From NCBI RefSeq assembly GCF_029213205.1, contig NZ_JARGNH010000027.1, positions 1 to 32,436 on the forward strand: a DNA stretch of 32,436 nucleotides, written 5' to 3'. The notes beneath the pieces were generated by a model that did not search any database, was not told the DNA's origin, and was given only the letters and a program-made list of their open reading frames with translations. Source of the DNA: Pseudooceanicola sp. Lineage in GTDB: Bacteria > Pseudomonadota > Alphaproteobacteria > Rhodobacterales > Rhodobacteraceae. This document shows, in pieces, positions 23,888-32,386 of this stretch (position 1 is the first letter of the stretch; every line of letters starts with the position of its first letter). A program made the position numbers and the translations under genes.

Positions 23888-24985
23888 ATGGGCCCCTTTC
23901 CCCACGACGCGCCGCAATCCACCATCACCCCGGAGAACCCCGCCGGCACCGATGGCTTTGAATTTGTTGAATTCGCCCATCCCGATCCTGAGGAGCTGCG
24001 CCGCCTCTTCGCCAAGATGGGTTATCAGAAGGTCGCCCGCCACAAGTCCAAGGCTGTCGAGCTTTGGCAGCAGGGCGACATCACCTATATCCTCAACGCC
24101 GAGCCGGGCAGCCACGCCGCCGCGTTCATCGCCGAACACGGCCCCTGCGCCCCGTCGATGGGCTGGCGGGTGGTGGATGCCCGGCAGGCGTTCGATCATG
24201 CGGTGGCCAAGGGGGCGACGCCCTACACCGGCGACGGCAAGGTGATGCAGGTTCCGGCGATCATCGGCATTGGCGGTTCGCTGATCTACTTCATCGAGGA
24301 TTACTACGACACCTCGCCCTATAATGCTGAGTTCACCTGGCTCGAACACTCCAAACCCGCCGGGGTTGGGTTTTACTACCTCGATCAGCTGACCCACAAT
24401 GTCCACAAGGGCAATATGGACACCTGGTTCCGGTTTTATGGTGATCTGTTCAATTTCCGCGAGATCCGGTTTTTCGACATTCAAGGCAAATTCTCCGGGC
24501 TGTTTTCCCGCGCCCTGACCTCGCCTTGTGGCCGCATTCGCATCCCGATCAACGAGGATCGTGGCGAGGCCGGGCAGATCGTTGCCTACCTCAAGAAATA
24601 CAACGGGCAGGGCATTCAGCATATCGCGGTCGGCGCCAGGGATATCTATGCCGCCACCGATGCGATTGCCGAAAACGGCATCCACTACATGCCTGGCCCC
24701 CCCGACACCTATTATGCACTCAGCCAGGACCGGGTGCCGGGCCACCAAGAGCCGCTGGAGAAGATGAAGAAACACGGTATCCTGATCGACGGCGAAGGCG
24801 TGGTCGATGGCGGTGAGACAAGGATTCTGTTGCAGATCTTTTCAAAAACCGTGATCGGCCCGATCTTTTTCGAGTTCATCCAACGCAAGGGCGATGACGG
24901 CTTTGGCGAGGGCAATTTCAAGGCGCTGTTCGAATCGATCGAGGCCGAACAGATCGCCAAGGGTGAATTGTCCGCCACCGATTAA
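23888..24985 (+). CDS. hppD: 4-hydroxyphenylpyruvate dioxygenase
   Basis: A 365-residue Fe(II) dioxygenase converting 4-hydroxyphenylpyruvate to homogentisate in tyrosine breakdown. It has two VOC-type halves; the metal ligands are His170 (QLTHNV), His245 (IQHIAV) and Glu329 (FFEFIQRKG), and the C-terminal helix segment GFGEGNFKALFESIE (338-352) is the conserved lid. Length and motifs are those of bacterial Hpd. The ATG at 23888 follows an AGAAGGCCGAGG purine stretch. The homogentisate genes (hmgA, maiA, fah) are not in the window. The neighbouring Lrp-type gene is the likely regulator. Confidence 0.97.
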   Translation: MGPFPHDAPQSTITPENPAGTDGFEFVEFAHPDPEELRRLFAKMGYQKVARHKSKAVELWQQGDITYILNAEPGSHAAAFIAEHGPCAPSMGWRVVDARQAFDHAVAKGATPYTGDGKVMQVPAIIGIGGSLIYFIEDYYDTSPYNAEFTWLEHSKPAGVGFYYLDQLTHNVHKGNMDTWFRFYGDLFNFREIRFFDIQGKFSGLFSRALTSPCGRIRIPINEDRGEAGQIVAYLKKYNGQGIQHIAVGARDIYAATDAIAENGIHYMPGPPDTYYALSQDRVPGHQEPLEKMKKHGILIDGEGVVDGGETRILLQIFSKTVIGPIFFEFIQRKGDDGFGEGNFKALFESIEAEQIAKGELSATD

Positions 24986-25023
24986 CCGCAGATTGGCCAT
25001 CGCGCCCGCTGCAGCCACGCCCC

Positions 25024-25108
25024 AGCTTCTTCTGGTTTCAACTATCTTCGGGGGGGGGCAGACACCCCCCTTCGCCGTGCAAGGCCGCAGGGATATTTGG
25101 ATTGGGCG
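25024..25108. repeat. GC-rich hairpin repeat, copy C, with inverted tail
   Basis: Here the tail is first seen inverted (CTTCTTCTGGTTTCAACTAT, then CTTCG, 25026-25050), followed by a G8-CAGACA-C6 stem (25050-25070) and then a forward partial tail GCAGGGATATTTGG (25087-25100). The whole is a degenerate palindrome between the ends of hppD and the long minus-strand gene, again a convergent junction. Confidence 0.6.
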
Positions 25109-25149
25109 GCAGGGCAGGGCAGGGCAGGGCCTTTGGCCTCGGGCAGTGA

Positions 25150-27966
25150 TTAGCCTTTCGGCATTCGCAGAACGTGGTTCCGGCCGCCCTTGGTATAGCG
25201 CAATTCGCCGTCGCCGATCGACGAGATCCGGCCGCCGTCGATGCTGTCCCCGACCTTCACCTTGCGATAGCGCCCGTCCGACATCCGCACCAGGGCGCGG
25301 CGGCTGGCGGGCTGGCCATAGACCCCGATCAGGTTGATCTTGTTCAGATCGATGGCGTCGCGCACCGTTGCCTGCCGGGTGACCGAGGCTTTCGAGGGGA
25401 TTGCCGGCTGCACGCTCTGCGCCGGGGCCACCGCCACCACCGGACGAATGCTGGCCTGGGCGGCGGCGGCGACAATACTCTCCATATTGCCGGGCCGGAC
25501 GGCGGGGCGGCGCGATGCGGCGACGGCCAGCGCGGTGCCGCTGTCGAAATCAGACGGCGCGGCGGCATCATCCGGAACCGGGGTGTCGGTGGCGGCGGGC
25601 GCCGCGTTGGCCGCAGCCGCTGCCGCTGCCTCATCCACGGCGCGCTGGCGTGCCTCGGGCAGGGCCGGGCGCAGGCGCGGGCGGATCGCCGCCAGCTCGA
25701 CCCGCGAATAGCCGCCAAGGTTCAGCCGCTCATTGCGCTCGACCAGATCGCCGGGGCGCAGTTTGGGGCGCTTCTGCGCCAGCGCCGCCACCACCTGGGT
25801 CAGGTTGTCCTGCAGGGTTTCGGCCGGGCGGGCCGGAGGCACCCGCCCCGGTTGCCCGGCATAGATCGTCACCCCGTCGGGGCTGAGCGCGCCATCCGGG
25901 CTGGCCCGGACCAAACCGCGTTCATCCAGATCAAACCTGGTACCTGGCGGCGCCGGATTGGCGACCCGGTCAGGGCGCCCATCGGTGCGCGCGGCATCGG
26001 GCATCGGCAGGGCGACCGCATCAAGCGGTGAAATCACCGGGTCGATCGAGGCGACATAGAGATCGTCCAGCGATTCCGGCAGCGGCGAGGGCGCCACATA
26101 GGGGGCGCTCATCCAGACGCCGGTGGCGGCATAGCGCGCCTCGGTTTCCGGGTCCGGCTCGGCCATCACCGGCGGCAGATTGCGCGGTCCCGGCTCGACG
26201 CTGCGCTGGCGGATCGGTTCGCGCGGCGCCGGCTGCTCCGGTGCGGTTTGGGTTCGGGCCAGTTCAATATCAGCCGTGCTCTCGGGGTCTTTTTCTGCGG
26301 CCGCGGGATCGGCCTCGGCCAGACGCGCTGCCTCGGGGCGCAGCAACCCGGACATGGCGTCAGAGAGGAACAGCGCCGCCCAGGCCCCGGACCCGACCAG
26401 GAACAGCACCAGCATCACCAGCCCGAGACCGCCGCGCGGCGTGGTCTGGGCGGCGCGGGCGCCAAACACCGTCATCCGCTGCGCTTCGGCATTGCGGTCG
26501 AGGCGCGGGCTGGCCGCCGCAGCCTTCTGCGTGGCCGTGGCTTCGGATATCAGCCGCGTCGGGATCGGCGCCTTGGCACCGTTGTCACTGCTGTCACTGC
26601 GGCGGGGCAGCTTGTCGCGCAGCCCGGCAAGAACGCCGGTCTTCTTGACCGGGATCGGATCGGGGCTGGTGGCGCGGCGCCGTGCCGCCAGCCGTTCGAT
26701 CAGGCTCCGGGTGGTGTCGTTGGGCGCTGCCCGGGTTGGATCGACGACCACCGGATCGGGTGTGGCCGGTGCGGCTTCGGCAATATCCGGGGCTTGGAAT
26801 GCGGCTTCGGTCGAGTCAATTTCGGCGGTTTCGCGTTCGCCGCCGGTTGCGCTGTCGTCGTCGCGGGCATCCTCACCGGCATCCGGCAGCAGCGGCTTGG
26901 GCGCTGAAACGGGTGGCTCGGTGCGGCTGACCCCCTCCAATGGCGGCGCGGCGCCCTCGCGCTGGGCGCGCGCGCTGGAAAACAGCGGCTCGGCAGGCGG
27001 CGCGAGCGGTGGCGGATCCAGCCGTGTGCGAAACTGCACCTCGGGCATGGCGGCGTCGAAGGCGGCGGTTTCGTTGCGTGCCTGTGACCGGGGCGCGCGA
27101 ATGCTGGGCGCGTCTGGCAATGATGGGGCGGCCTCTGCGCGGGCGCGGCGCGACCCGAATGTCGGCACCGGTGCCGGTGCCGCCGGGGAGCTGCGCGTCG
27201 GGGCGACGGGGGCCGGGTCGTCAGAAGCGGCACTGCGCGACTCAAAGGTTGGGACCGGGTCCGCCCCCGGGGCTTCGGCTTTCGGTTTGGGTGACGCGGC
27301 CCGGCGGCTGCCAAAGACGACTTCTGGCGCCGGTACCAGCGAATCGGCAGGCGGCGCGGCGGGCGGTGCCGGGTGGACCTCCAACGGCAGGATCGGTGCG
27401 GGCGGTGTGGGCACAATCGCCGGGCCGATGACTTGGATGGCCAGCAGGTCACGCTCGACCGAGGTGCCGGGCGGCAGCAGGCGACGGGCCTCGGCGCATT
27501 CGCCAAAAAAGGCTTCGCCGATGAAATCCTTGCGATCTGGACGGGCAACGAAAGCCACCGGGCCAAAACCGTGATTGGCGGCAAAGGATTCCGCCTCGTC
27601 CAGGGTTTCATTGGCCACCGCCGCGATCAGGGTGATGTCGCCGGACACCGACCAGGCATAGGACAATTCGTCCAGCTCATAGGGGGTTGCGCCATTCAAC
27701 GCCGCCTCGATCAGGGCGATCCGACGATGCTCGGTCACCGCACCGGTGTCGATCGACATGAACCGGATCTGTTCGTTGGGGATGACGATCTTGGACAGCA
27801 ATGGGCCGGGGTCCAGCCGCCTGGCGTCATCCCTGAGCAGCGCCAGTTCTTCGGTCAGGGCGGCGCTGTCGGGCGCCACTTCGCCGACCAGCCGCCAACC
27901 GGGATCCGCCCGGTGCAGCAAGGCGATCCCGTCCATGGACAGGGACAGAGCGAAATTTGGTTTCAT
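25150..27966 (-). CDS. Large single-pass protein with GspL/PilM-like and GspC/PilP-like ends
   Basis: A 938-residue protein of unknown function. Residues 1-165 look like the cytoplasmic actin-like domain of type II secretion GspL or type IV pilus PilM (PNEQIRFMSIDTG, EAALNGATPYELDELSYAW). A long low-complexity Pro/Ala/Arg-rich region (about 180-510) follows. One membrane helix lies near 511-533 (LVMLVLFLVGSGAWAALFL), then a second disordered, presumably periplasmic region, and a compact C-terminal domain (869-938: INLIGVYGQPASRRALVRM, then KVGDSIDGGRISSIGDGELRY) resembling the homology region of GspC/PilP. No other secretion gene is near. The function is not known; an envelope-spanning role is inferred. 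Confidence 0.8.
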   Translation of the reverse strand: MKPNFALSLSMDGIALLHRADPGWRLVGEVAPDSAALTEELALLRDDARRLDPGPLLSKIVIPNEQIRFMSIDTGAVTEHRRIALIEAALNGATPYELDELSYAWSVSGDITLIAAVANETLDEAESFAANHGFGPVAFVARPDRKDFIGEAFFGECAEARRLLPPGTSVERDLLAIQVIGPAIVPTPPAPILPLEVHPAPPAAPPADSLVPAPEVVFGSRRAASPKPKAEAPGADPVPTFESRSAASDDPAPVAPTRSSPAAPAPVPTFGSRRARAEAAPSLPDAPSIRAPRSQARNETAAFDAAMPEVQFRTRLDPPPLAPPAEPLFSSARAQREGAAPPLEGVSRTEPPVSAPKPLLPDAGEDARDDDSATGGERETAEIDSTEAAFQAPDIAEAAPATPDPVVVDPTRAAPNDTTRSLIERLAARRRATSPDPIPVKKTGVLAGLRDKLPRRSDSSDNGAKAPIPTRLISEATATQKAAAASPRLDRNAEAQRMTVFGARAAQTTPRGGLGLVMLVLFLVGSGAWAALFLSDAMSGLLRPEAARLAEADPAAAEKDPESTADIELARTQTAPEQPAPREPIRQRSVEPGPRNLPPVMAEPDPETEARYAATGVWMSAPYVAPSPLPESLDDLYVASIDPVISPLDAVALPMPDAARTDGRPDRVANPAPPGTRFDLDERGLVRASPDGALSPDGVTIYAGQPGRVPPARPAETLQDNLTQVVAALAQKRPKLRPGDLVERNERLNLGGYSRVELAAIRPRLRPALPEARQRAVDEAAAAAAANAAPAATDTPVPDDAAAPSDFDSGTALAVAASRRPAVRPGNMESIVAAAAQASIRPVVAVAPAQSVQPAIPSKASVTRQATVRDAIDLNKINLIGVYGQPASRRALVRMSDGRYRKVKVGDSIDGGRISSIGDGELRYTKGGRNHVLRMPKG

Positions 27967-28117
27967 CCAGACCAGTCAGCTATGCTCAGCGCCCCAAATG
28001 GGCAGTTGCTCAGGTTTGGGTGACTTTATCGCAGCGCGCCGCCGAGGGAAAGGCAAACGCCTGTGAAGTTGGGGGGCAAAATGTGATCGCTATGGGGCGT
28101 ATTTTGCGCCTTGGAGG

Positions 28118-28145
28118 AACGGGACCCCAAGATCGGGGTCCCGTT
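28118..28145 (-). terminator. Perfect 11-bp stem-loop downstream of metY
   Basis: AACGGGACCCC and GGGGTCCCGTT pair perfectly around the loop AAGATC, 22 nt past the metY stop. No long U tract follows on the metY strand, but stem strength and place indicate a transcript end. The remaining 28020-28117 has no gene and should hold the promoter of the long minus-strand gene. Confidence 0.65.
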
Positions 28146-28166
28146 GGCAGGATTTAGCCGTTTCGA

Positions 28167-29447
28167 TCAGGCGGTGGCGCTGGCCAGGGCCTGTTCCAGA
28201 TCGGCGATCAGATCAGCAGGGTCTTCGATGCCGATTGACACCCGCACCACATCTGGCCCGGCGCCTGCGGCCTCGAGCTGAGCGGGCGACAATTGCCGGT
28301 GGGTGGTCGAGGCCGAGTGGATCACCAGGGACCTTGTGTCGCCGAGGTTGGCGACATGGCTGAACAGCTCCAGCGCGTTCACCAGTTTGACACAGGAATC
28401 ATAGCCCGCCTTCAGGCGGAAGGTGAACAGGCCGCCGGCACCTTTCGGGCAGATGCGCGGCACCCGGTCGGCATAGGGCGAAGAGGGCAGCCCGGCATAG
28501 GTCACCTCGGCGACCGCGTCATGGCCTTCCAGCCATTGCGCCACCTTCATCGCATTGGCGACATGCCGCTCCATCCGCAGGCTCAGGGTTTCGATGCCCA
28601 TCAGCGTGTAATGTGCGCCCTGCGGGTTCATCGTCATGCCGAGGTCGCGCAGGCCGATGGCGATGCCGTGGAAGGTGAAGGCCAGCGGGCCAAAGGTTTC
28701 GTGGAATTTCAGCCCGTGGTAGGCTGGTTCCGGCTGTGACATCGACGGGAACTTGTCGCTGGCGGACCAGTCGAAATTGCCCGAATCCACCACCACGCCG
28801 CCGGTCACCGTGCCATTGCCGGTCAGGTATTTGGTGGCCGAATGCACCACCAGCGTCGCGCCATGTTCAATCGGGCGGCAGAGATAGGGGGTGGCCGAGG
28901 TGTTGTCGACGATCAGCGGCACGCCGGCCGCATCGGTGATCGCCGAGATCGCGTCGAGATCGGTGATATAGCCGCCCGGATTGGCGATGGTTTCGCAGAA
29001 CACCGCGCGGGTGTCATCGTTGATCGCCGCCTTCACCGCATCCAGGTCGTCGAAATCGACAAAGGTCGCGGACCAGCCGAAGCGTTTGATGGTCTGGCTG
29101 AACTGGGTGATGGTGCCACCGTAAAGCCGGGTCGAGGCGACAACGTTGCGCCCCGGTGCCATCAACGGGAACAGCGCCATGATCTGGGCCGCATGGCCCG
29201 AGGAACAACAGATTGCGCCCTGGCCGCCCTCCAGCGTTGCCACCCGTTCGGCCAGCACCGCAACGGTGGGGTTGGTCAGGCGGGAGTAGATATACCCGAC
29301 CTCTTGCAGGTTGAACAACGCGGCGGCGTGATCGGCGTCGCGGAACACATAACCGGTGGTCTGGTAGATAGGTGTCTGCCGGGCGCCGGTGGCCGGATCA
29401 GGCTGGGCGCCAGCGTGAATCTGCAAGGTGTCAAAGCCGTAAGTCAT
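28167..29447 (-). CDS. metY: O-acetylhomoserine sulfhydrylase/aminocarboxypropyltransferase
   Basis: A 426-residue PLP enzyme of the Cys/Met metabolism family that makes homocysteine (or methionine) from O-acetylhomoserine and sulfide (or methanethiol). YIYSRLTNPTV (52-62) binds the phosphate of the neighbouring subunit's PLP, ICCSSGHAAQ (79-88) and VDNTSATPYLCRP (180-192) are family segments, and HSATKYLTGNG holds Lys206, the Schiff-base lysine. The length (about 420-430) and the C-terminal NLGDTRSLVIHSASTTHRQL segment favour MetY over MetB or MetZ. The start ATG at 29447 has AAGGA upstream. It is divergent from the VOC gene. Confidence 0.95.
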   Translation of the reverse strand: MTYGFDTLQIHAGAQPDPATGARQTPIYQTTGYVFRDADHAAALFNLQEVGYIYSRLTNPTVAVLAERVATLEGGQGAICCSSGHAAQIMALFPLMAPGRNVVASTRLYGGTITQFSQTIKRFGWSATFVDFDDLDAVKAAINDDTRAVFCETIANPGGYITDLDAISAITDAAGVPLIVDNTSATPYLCRPIEHGATLVVHSATKYLTGNGTVTGGVVVDSGNFDWSASDKFPSMSQPEPAYHGLKFHETFGPLAFTFHGIAIGLRDLGMTMNPQGAHYTLMGIETLSLRMERHVANAMKVAQWLEGHDAVAEVTYAGLPSSPYADRVPRICPKGAGGLFTFRLKAGYDSCVKLVNALELFSHVANLGDTRSLVIHSASTTHRQLSPAQLEAAGAGPDVVRVSIGIEDPADLIADLEQALASATA

Positions 29448-29593
29448 CTTTGGGTCCTTTCCCCTTTTGGTCTGGGCCTATGCCTAAGCGATGCGGCGGC
29501 ATCGGGCAACGGCGCTGACGCGGCTGGACCGCTTGCCAATCGTCGCAGCGCGCGCCAGTTTGCCAAGGCCAACAATCGAGCAGGAGCCACGCC

Positions 29594-30010
29594 ATGGCGC
29601 TTCGTCCCTTCCACTTTGCCTTTCACGTCACCGATCTGGACGCGGCCCGCGATTTCTATGGCCGGGTTCTGGGCGGGGAGGAGGGGCGTTCGACCGAGAC
29701 CTGGGTCGATTTCGGCCTCTTCGGTCATCAATTGTCGCTGCATCTGGGCCAGCCTTTTGCCAATGAAGCCACCGGCAAGGTCGGCGATCATCTGGTGCCG
29801 ATGCCGCATTTCGGCTTTGTCCTGCCGCTGGACGAATGGCAGGCGCTGGCCGAACGGCTGCGCGCTGCGGCGGTCGACTTCGTGCTGGAACCGCAGGTGC
29901 GGTTTCAGGGTGAGCCGGGCGAGCAATGGACGATGTTCTTTCGCGACCCGTCCGGGAACCCGATAGAAATCAAAGGTTTTGCCGATATGGCCGGGGTTCT
30001 GGCGCACTGA
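29594..30010 (+). CDS. VOC family (glyoxalase/dioxygenase-like) protein
   Basis: A 138-residue protein made of two beta-alpha-beta-beta-beta modules. FHFAFHVTDLDAARDFYGRVLG at the start is the classic VOC opening; likely metal ligands are His7, His72 (PHFGFVL) and Glu125 (NPIEIKGF), with FRDPSGNP the usual turn before the last strand. This group includes glyoxalase I, ring-cleavage dioxygenases, fosfomycin resistance proteins and many unassigned enzymes, so no reaction is given. AGGAG precedes the ATG. It stands between metY (divergent) and the orphan at 30091. Confidence 0.88.
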   Translation: MALRPFHFAFHVTDLDAARDFYGRVLGGEEGRSTETWVDFGLFGHQLSLHLGQPFANEATGKVGDHLVPMPHFGFVLPLDEWQALAERLRAAAVDFVLEPQVRFQGEPGEQWTMFFRDPSGNPIEIKGFADMAGVLAH

Positions 30011-30031
30011 CCTGCATAGGTTGCAAGTATG

Positions 30032-30060
30032 TTGACGGATGGCGTGATTTTACATACACT
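30032..30060 (+). promoter_or_regulatory. Sigma70 promoter of the 30091 gene
   Basis: TTGACG (30032-30037) and TACACT (30055-30060) are spaced by exactly 17 nt, 31 nt before the start codon. It is the best promoter in the window; its -10 lies inside a palindrome. Confidence 0.7.
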
Positions 30061-30071
30061 GAATGTATGTA
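30051..30071. promoter_or_regulatory. Palindromic operator overlapping the promoter
   Basis: TACATACA-CTGAA-TGTATGTA is a perfect 8-bp inverted repeat with a 5-nt centre covering the -10 element. A related half site, GTATGTTG, lies at 30027-30034 over the -35. Position and symmetry fit binding by a dimeric repressor, possibly the product of the gene itself. Confidence 0.65.
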
Positions 30072-30090
30072 GCTGACCGGAGAGATACAG

Positions 30091-30651
30091 ATGGCCAAAG
30101 ACATGCTTGCCCGCGAAGGCAAAATCAAACCGGCCGCGGTCAAGGGCCCGGATGCCGGGGCCAGGAAGGGCGGCGGTGCCGCCGCCGAGTTCCTGGAAAC
30201 CGCGGTCCGGGTGGCGGCCCGCAAGGCCGCCCGCACCGAAGGCATGGAGATGACTCATTTCCTGCAAAAGGCGGTGGAAACCTATCTGCTGGCGACCAGA
30301 GCGCTGGAAGGCGACCTGGCCGAACGGATCACGGCGAAACGGACGCTGATCGACACGGCGGTGACCAAGGCGCGTGAGATCGACGCCAATGGCGGCTTTG
30401 ACGAGCATTTCGTGCTGACCGTGCTGCGCAGCCTGACCAGCACCGACAGCGCCCGCAGGCTCTATGAAACCGCCACTGGCGGTGCGTTGACCGATGACAA
30501 GGCGCCGCGCCGCGCCGGGGTCAATCAACAGCTGGCCCGGGTGATCAAGGCCGCCGTCGGCGCCCGCGCCAAACGCAATGACAAGGGCAAGCTGGCCCGC
30601 GCCCAGGTCACCGGCGAGGTGGTGACCTCGTATACGCTTCTGGAAAAGTAA
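30091..30651 (+). CDS. Orphan basic protein under palindromic control
   Basis: A 186-residue protein I do not recognise. The N-terminal 30 residues are basic and Gly/Ala rich (KIKPAAVKGPDAGARKGGG). A helical core follows (about 30-150: AAEFLETAVRVAARKAARTEG, MTHFLQKAVETYLLATRALEG, and later DEHFVLTVLRSL). The C-terminal 45 residues are again strongly basic (VIKAAVGARAKRNDKGKLAR), ending in a short strand-like piece (VVTSYTLLEK). Nucleic-acid or partner binding is plausible but not shown. The ATG at 30091 has GGAGAG upstream. It is expressed from a near-consensus promoter with an overlapping operator and ends at a strong stem-loop pair, so it is a self-contained transcription unit. Confidence 0.8.
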   Translation: MAKDMLAREGKIKPAAVKGPDAGARKGGGAAAEFLETAVRVAARKAARTEGMEMTHFLQKAVETYLLATRALEGDLAERITAKRTLIDTAVTKAREIDANGGFDEHFVLTVLRSLTSTDSARRLYETATGGALTDDKAPRRAGVNQQLARVIKAAVGARAKRNDKGKLARAQVTGEVVTSYTLLEK

Positions 30652-30665
30652 ATTTTCCAGAACCT

Positions 30666-30713
30666 GGCCGGGCCTGTCCCGGCCCCTGCGCCCGCCACGG
30701 CCCCGGCGGGCGC
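30666..30713. terminator. Twin GC stem-loops between convergent genes
   Basis: GGCCGGG-CCTGT-CCCGGCC (30666-30684) and GCGCCCGCC-N8-GGCGGGCGC (30688-30713) are two perfect stems (7 and 9 bp) directly following the orphan gene and facing the 3' end of the glycosyltransferase-like gene. They serve both strands as a transcript end. The GGATATTTT tail of repeats A-C is absent here. Confidence 0.65.
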
Positions 30714-30755
30714 TTGCCGTTCCGGCTGTTGAATTCGGGCCCGACTCGGCGCCGG

Positions 30756-31763
30756 TCAGCGCATCCAGAAGCCTTCACGTTTGATCCGGTTGCGGATCGC
30801 CTGTTCGCGAGCGGGCAGGTTGTCGCGGTCAAACATATCGCGCACCTTCTGGCCCCGGCCCTGGAACACCAGCCGCTTGACCGGATCGTAGTTCTTGAGG
30901 GTTTTCTTGACCCGGTTCGGGCTGGCCACCTCTTCCAGCACCTCGACCACCCGGTCATGCTCGCGCGCATAAAGCATCGAAAGCACCCGGTAATGGCAGC
31001 TGACGGTGCCGTCGAGCAGACCCTCGGGCAGGGCATCACGGCCCCCGCCCAGCTTGTGGATCACCAGCGGCAGCGCCACCTGATCGAGCCAGGGATTCAT
31101 CGGCTGACAAACCAATTCGCGCGGCGGGTCATCGCGGATCGCCAGCGCATATTCCAGGAACAGATCGCCGAACTGGCGCGGGCATTTGTAATAGAAATAC
31201 CCGGCGTTGAAATAGAGATAGCGTTTCCAGTATTCGTCGGGCTGCGACAGATCGAGCGAGCTGTCGTAATCCAGCCCGAACTTGTCATAGAGCGATTTCC
31301 AGATTGCCCCATAGCCGGGGCCGTAAAGCTCGATCTTTGGCCAGGTGCCCTCGCGGCGCAGCGAGGCCGAGGGACGCTCGAAATCAAACGGCACCTCGGT
31401 CAGGTCGCCGGTGATCAGCGTGTCGGTGTCAAAGAACACAAACGGTTCGCCTTCGGGCAGCACCGACAGGCCTTCGATCTTGTTGCCATAGGGATAATCC
31501 TGGCCGAAATGGCGGCTTTCAAAGGGCAGGAATTCCGCGCCGAATTCATTCTCGAGCAGCGAGCGCACCTCGATGTTGCGGATCGCCGGATAGCCCGCCC
31601 ACTTGGGCCCGGGCTGCGGTTCCAGCAACAACAACCGCCCCTTGAACCCCGGCGCCCGCGCCCGCAGCGAGGCGGCGAACAGGATCGCCTCGTATTGCAA
31701 CCGACCCGATTGCGCGACGATGGCGATATTGAAGGTTTCGGCAGGTGGCTTTCGCTGCGCCAT
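30756..31763 (-). CDS. Glycosyltransferase-like protein (GT-A type, DxD)
   Basis: A 335-residue cytosolic protein with the look of a GT-A nucleotide-sugar transferase. The N-terminus is a beta-alpha opening (FNIAIVAQSGRLQYEAILFAASL, residues 11-33), and FVFFDTDTLITGDL (108-121) contains the DxD metal site Asp112/Asp114. NAGYFYY (around 187-193) and NPWLDQVALPL correspond to acceptor/sugar-binding segments in GT8-like enzymes. No signal peptide or membrane helix is seen. No LPS or capsule genes are nearby, so the acceptor is unknown. The start MAQRKPP at 31763 is the most upstream reasonable one. Assignment to a numbered GT family is uncertain. Confidence 0.75.
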   Translation of the reverse strand: MAQRKPPAETFNIAIVAQSGRLQYEAILFAASLRARAPGFKGRLLLLEPQPGPKWAGYPAIRNIEVRSLLENEFGAEFLPFESRHFGQDYPYGNKIEGLSVLPEGEPFVFFDTDTLITGDLTEVPFDFERPSASLRREGTWPKIELYGPGYGAIWKSLYDKFGLDYDSSLDLSQPDEYWKRYLYFNAGYFYYKCPRQFGDLFLEYALAIRDDPPRELVCQPMNPWLDQVALPLVIHKLGGGRDALPEGLLDGTVSCHYRVLSMLYAREHDRVVEVLEEVASPNRVKKTLKNYDPVKRLVFQGRGQKVRDMFDRDNLPAREQAIRNRIKREGFWMR

Positions 31764-31900
31764 AGGATTTCCGTGTGATTAAGGGGCTGACTTTGCGCGG
31801 CCAGGATTCAAAGATGGGGCGTTGGTGACGGCTTGACTGCCCCGCAAGGGCGGCCTGACTGGACTTTGTCATATTTCGCATCGATTTGGAGGGCAATATT

Positions 31901-32386
31901 ATGCTGAGTTGGATTTTGATAAGCATCGCGCTGATGCTGAGCACCGCCTCGGGCGGCGGTTCGGGGGCCATCAGCGTGGCCGAGGCGGCAACGGATGAGC
32001 CAGCTTATCGGGCCGATCCGCAGACCCCGACCGGCAAGTTCACCACCGCCGCAGAGATCAAGCAGATCATGACCCTGACCAAGGGCAATTGGGTGGCGAT
32101 CCGCGAATTCGACGGCCAGGACCTGGTCTATGTCACCCAGATTCTGGCCTGGCGCTGCGGCCTGGCCGGGTTGCGGTTCGCGGTGAACGGCGCGCCGCTG
32201 CAGGATTGGCCGATGCCGGTCTGCGACGAGGAGTCAGCGCAGCCGAATGCGATCACCGGCGACGACGCGCTGATCTATCGCCGCTTCCCGCTCGGCTCGG
32301 TGCAAAGCGTCGAGGTCGAATTGATCTATGACGACCTGACCCGCGATCAGGGGGCGTTTCAGCGCAAGCAGGTGTTGATGCCCTAA
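31901..32386 (+). CDS. Exported orphan protein
   Basis: A 161-residue protein with an N-terminal hydrophobic stretch (MLSWILISIALMLSTASGG, residues 1-19) that could be a signal peptide cleaved after the Ala-rich part (AISVAEAA). The mature region has KQIMTLTKGNWVAIREFDGQ, LAWRCGLAGLRFAVNG and a second Cys in PMPVCDEE, which may form a disulfide in the periplasm. I do not recognise the family. The ATG at 31901 is chosen because GGAGGG lies 7 nt upstream; a TTG at 31886 in the same frame overlaps that site. It is divergent from the glycosyltransferase-like gene and no partner is evident. The last 50 nt of the window hold nothing I can identify. Confidence 0.75.
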   Translation: MLSWILISIALMLSTASGGGSGAISVAEAATDEPAYRADPQTPTGKFTTAAEIKQIMTLTKGNWVAIREFDGQDLVYVTQILAWRCGLAGLRFAVNGAPLQDWPMPVCDEESAQPNAITGDDALIYRRFPLGSVQSVEVELIYDDLTRDQGAFQRKQVLMP

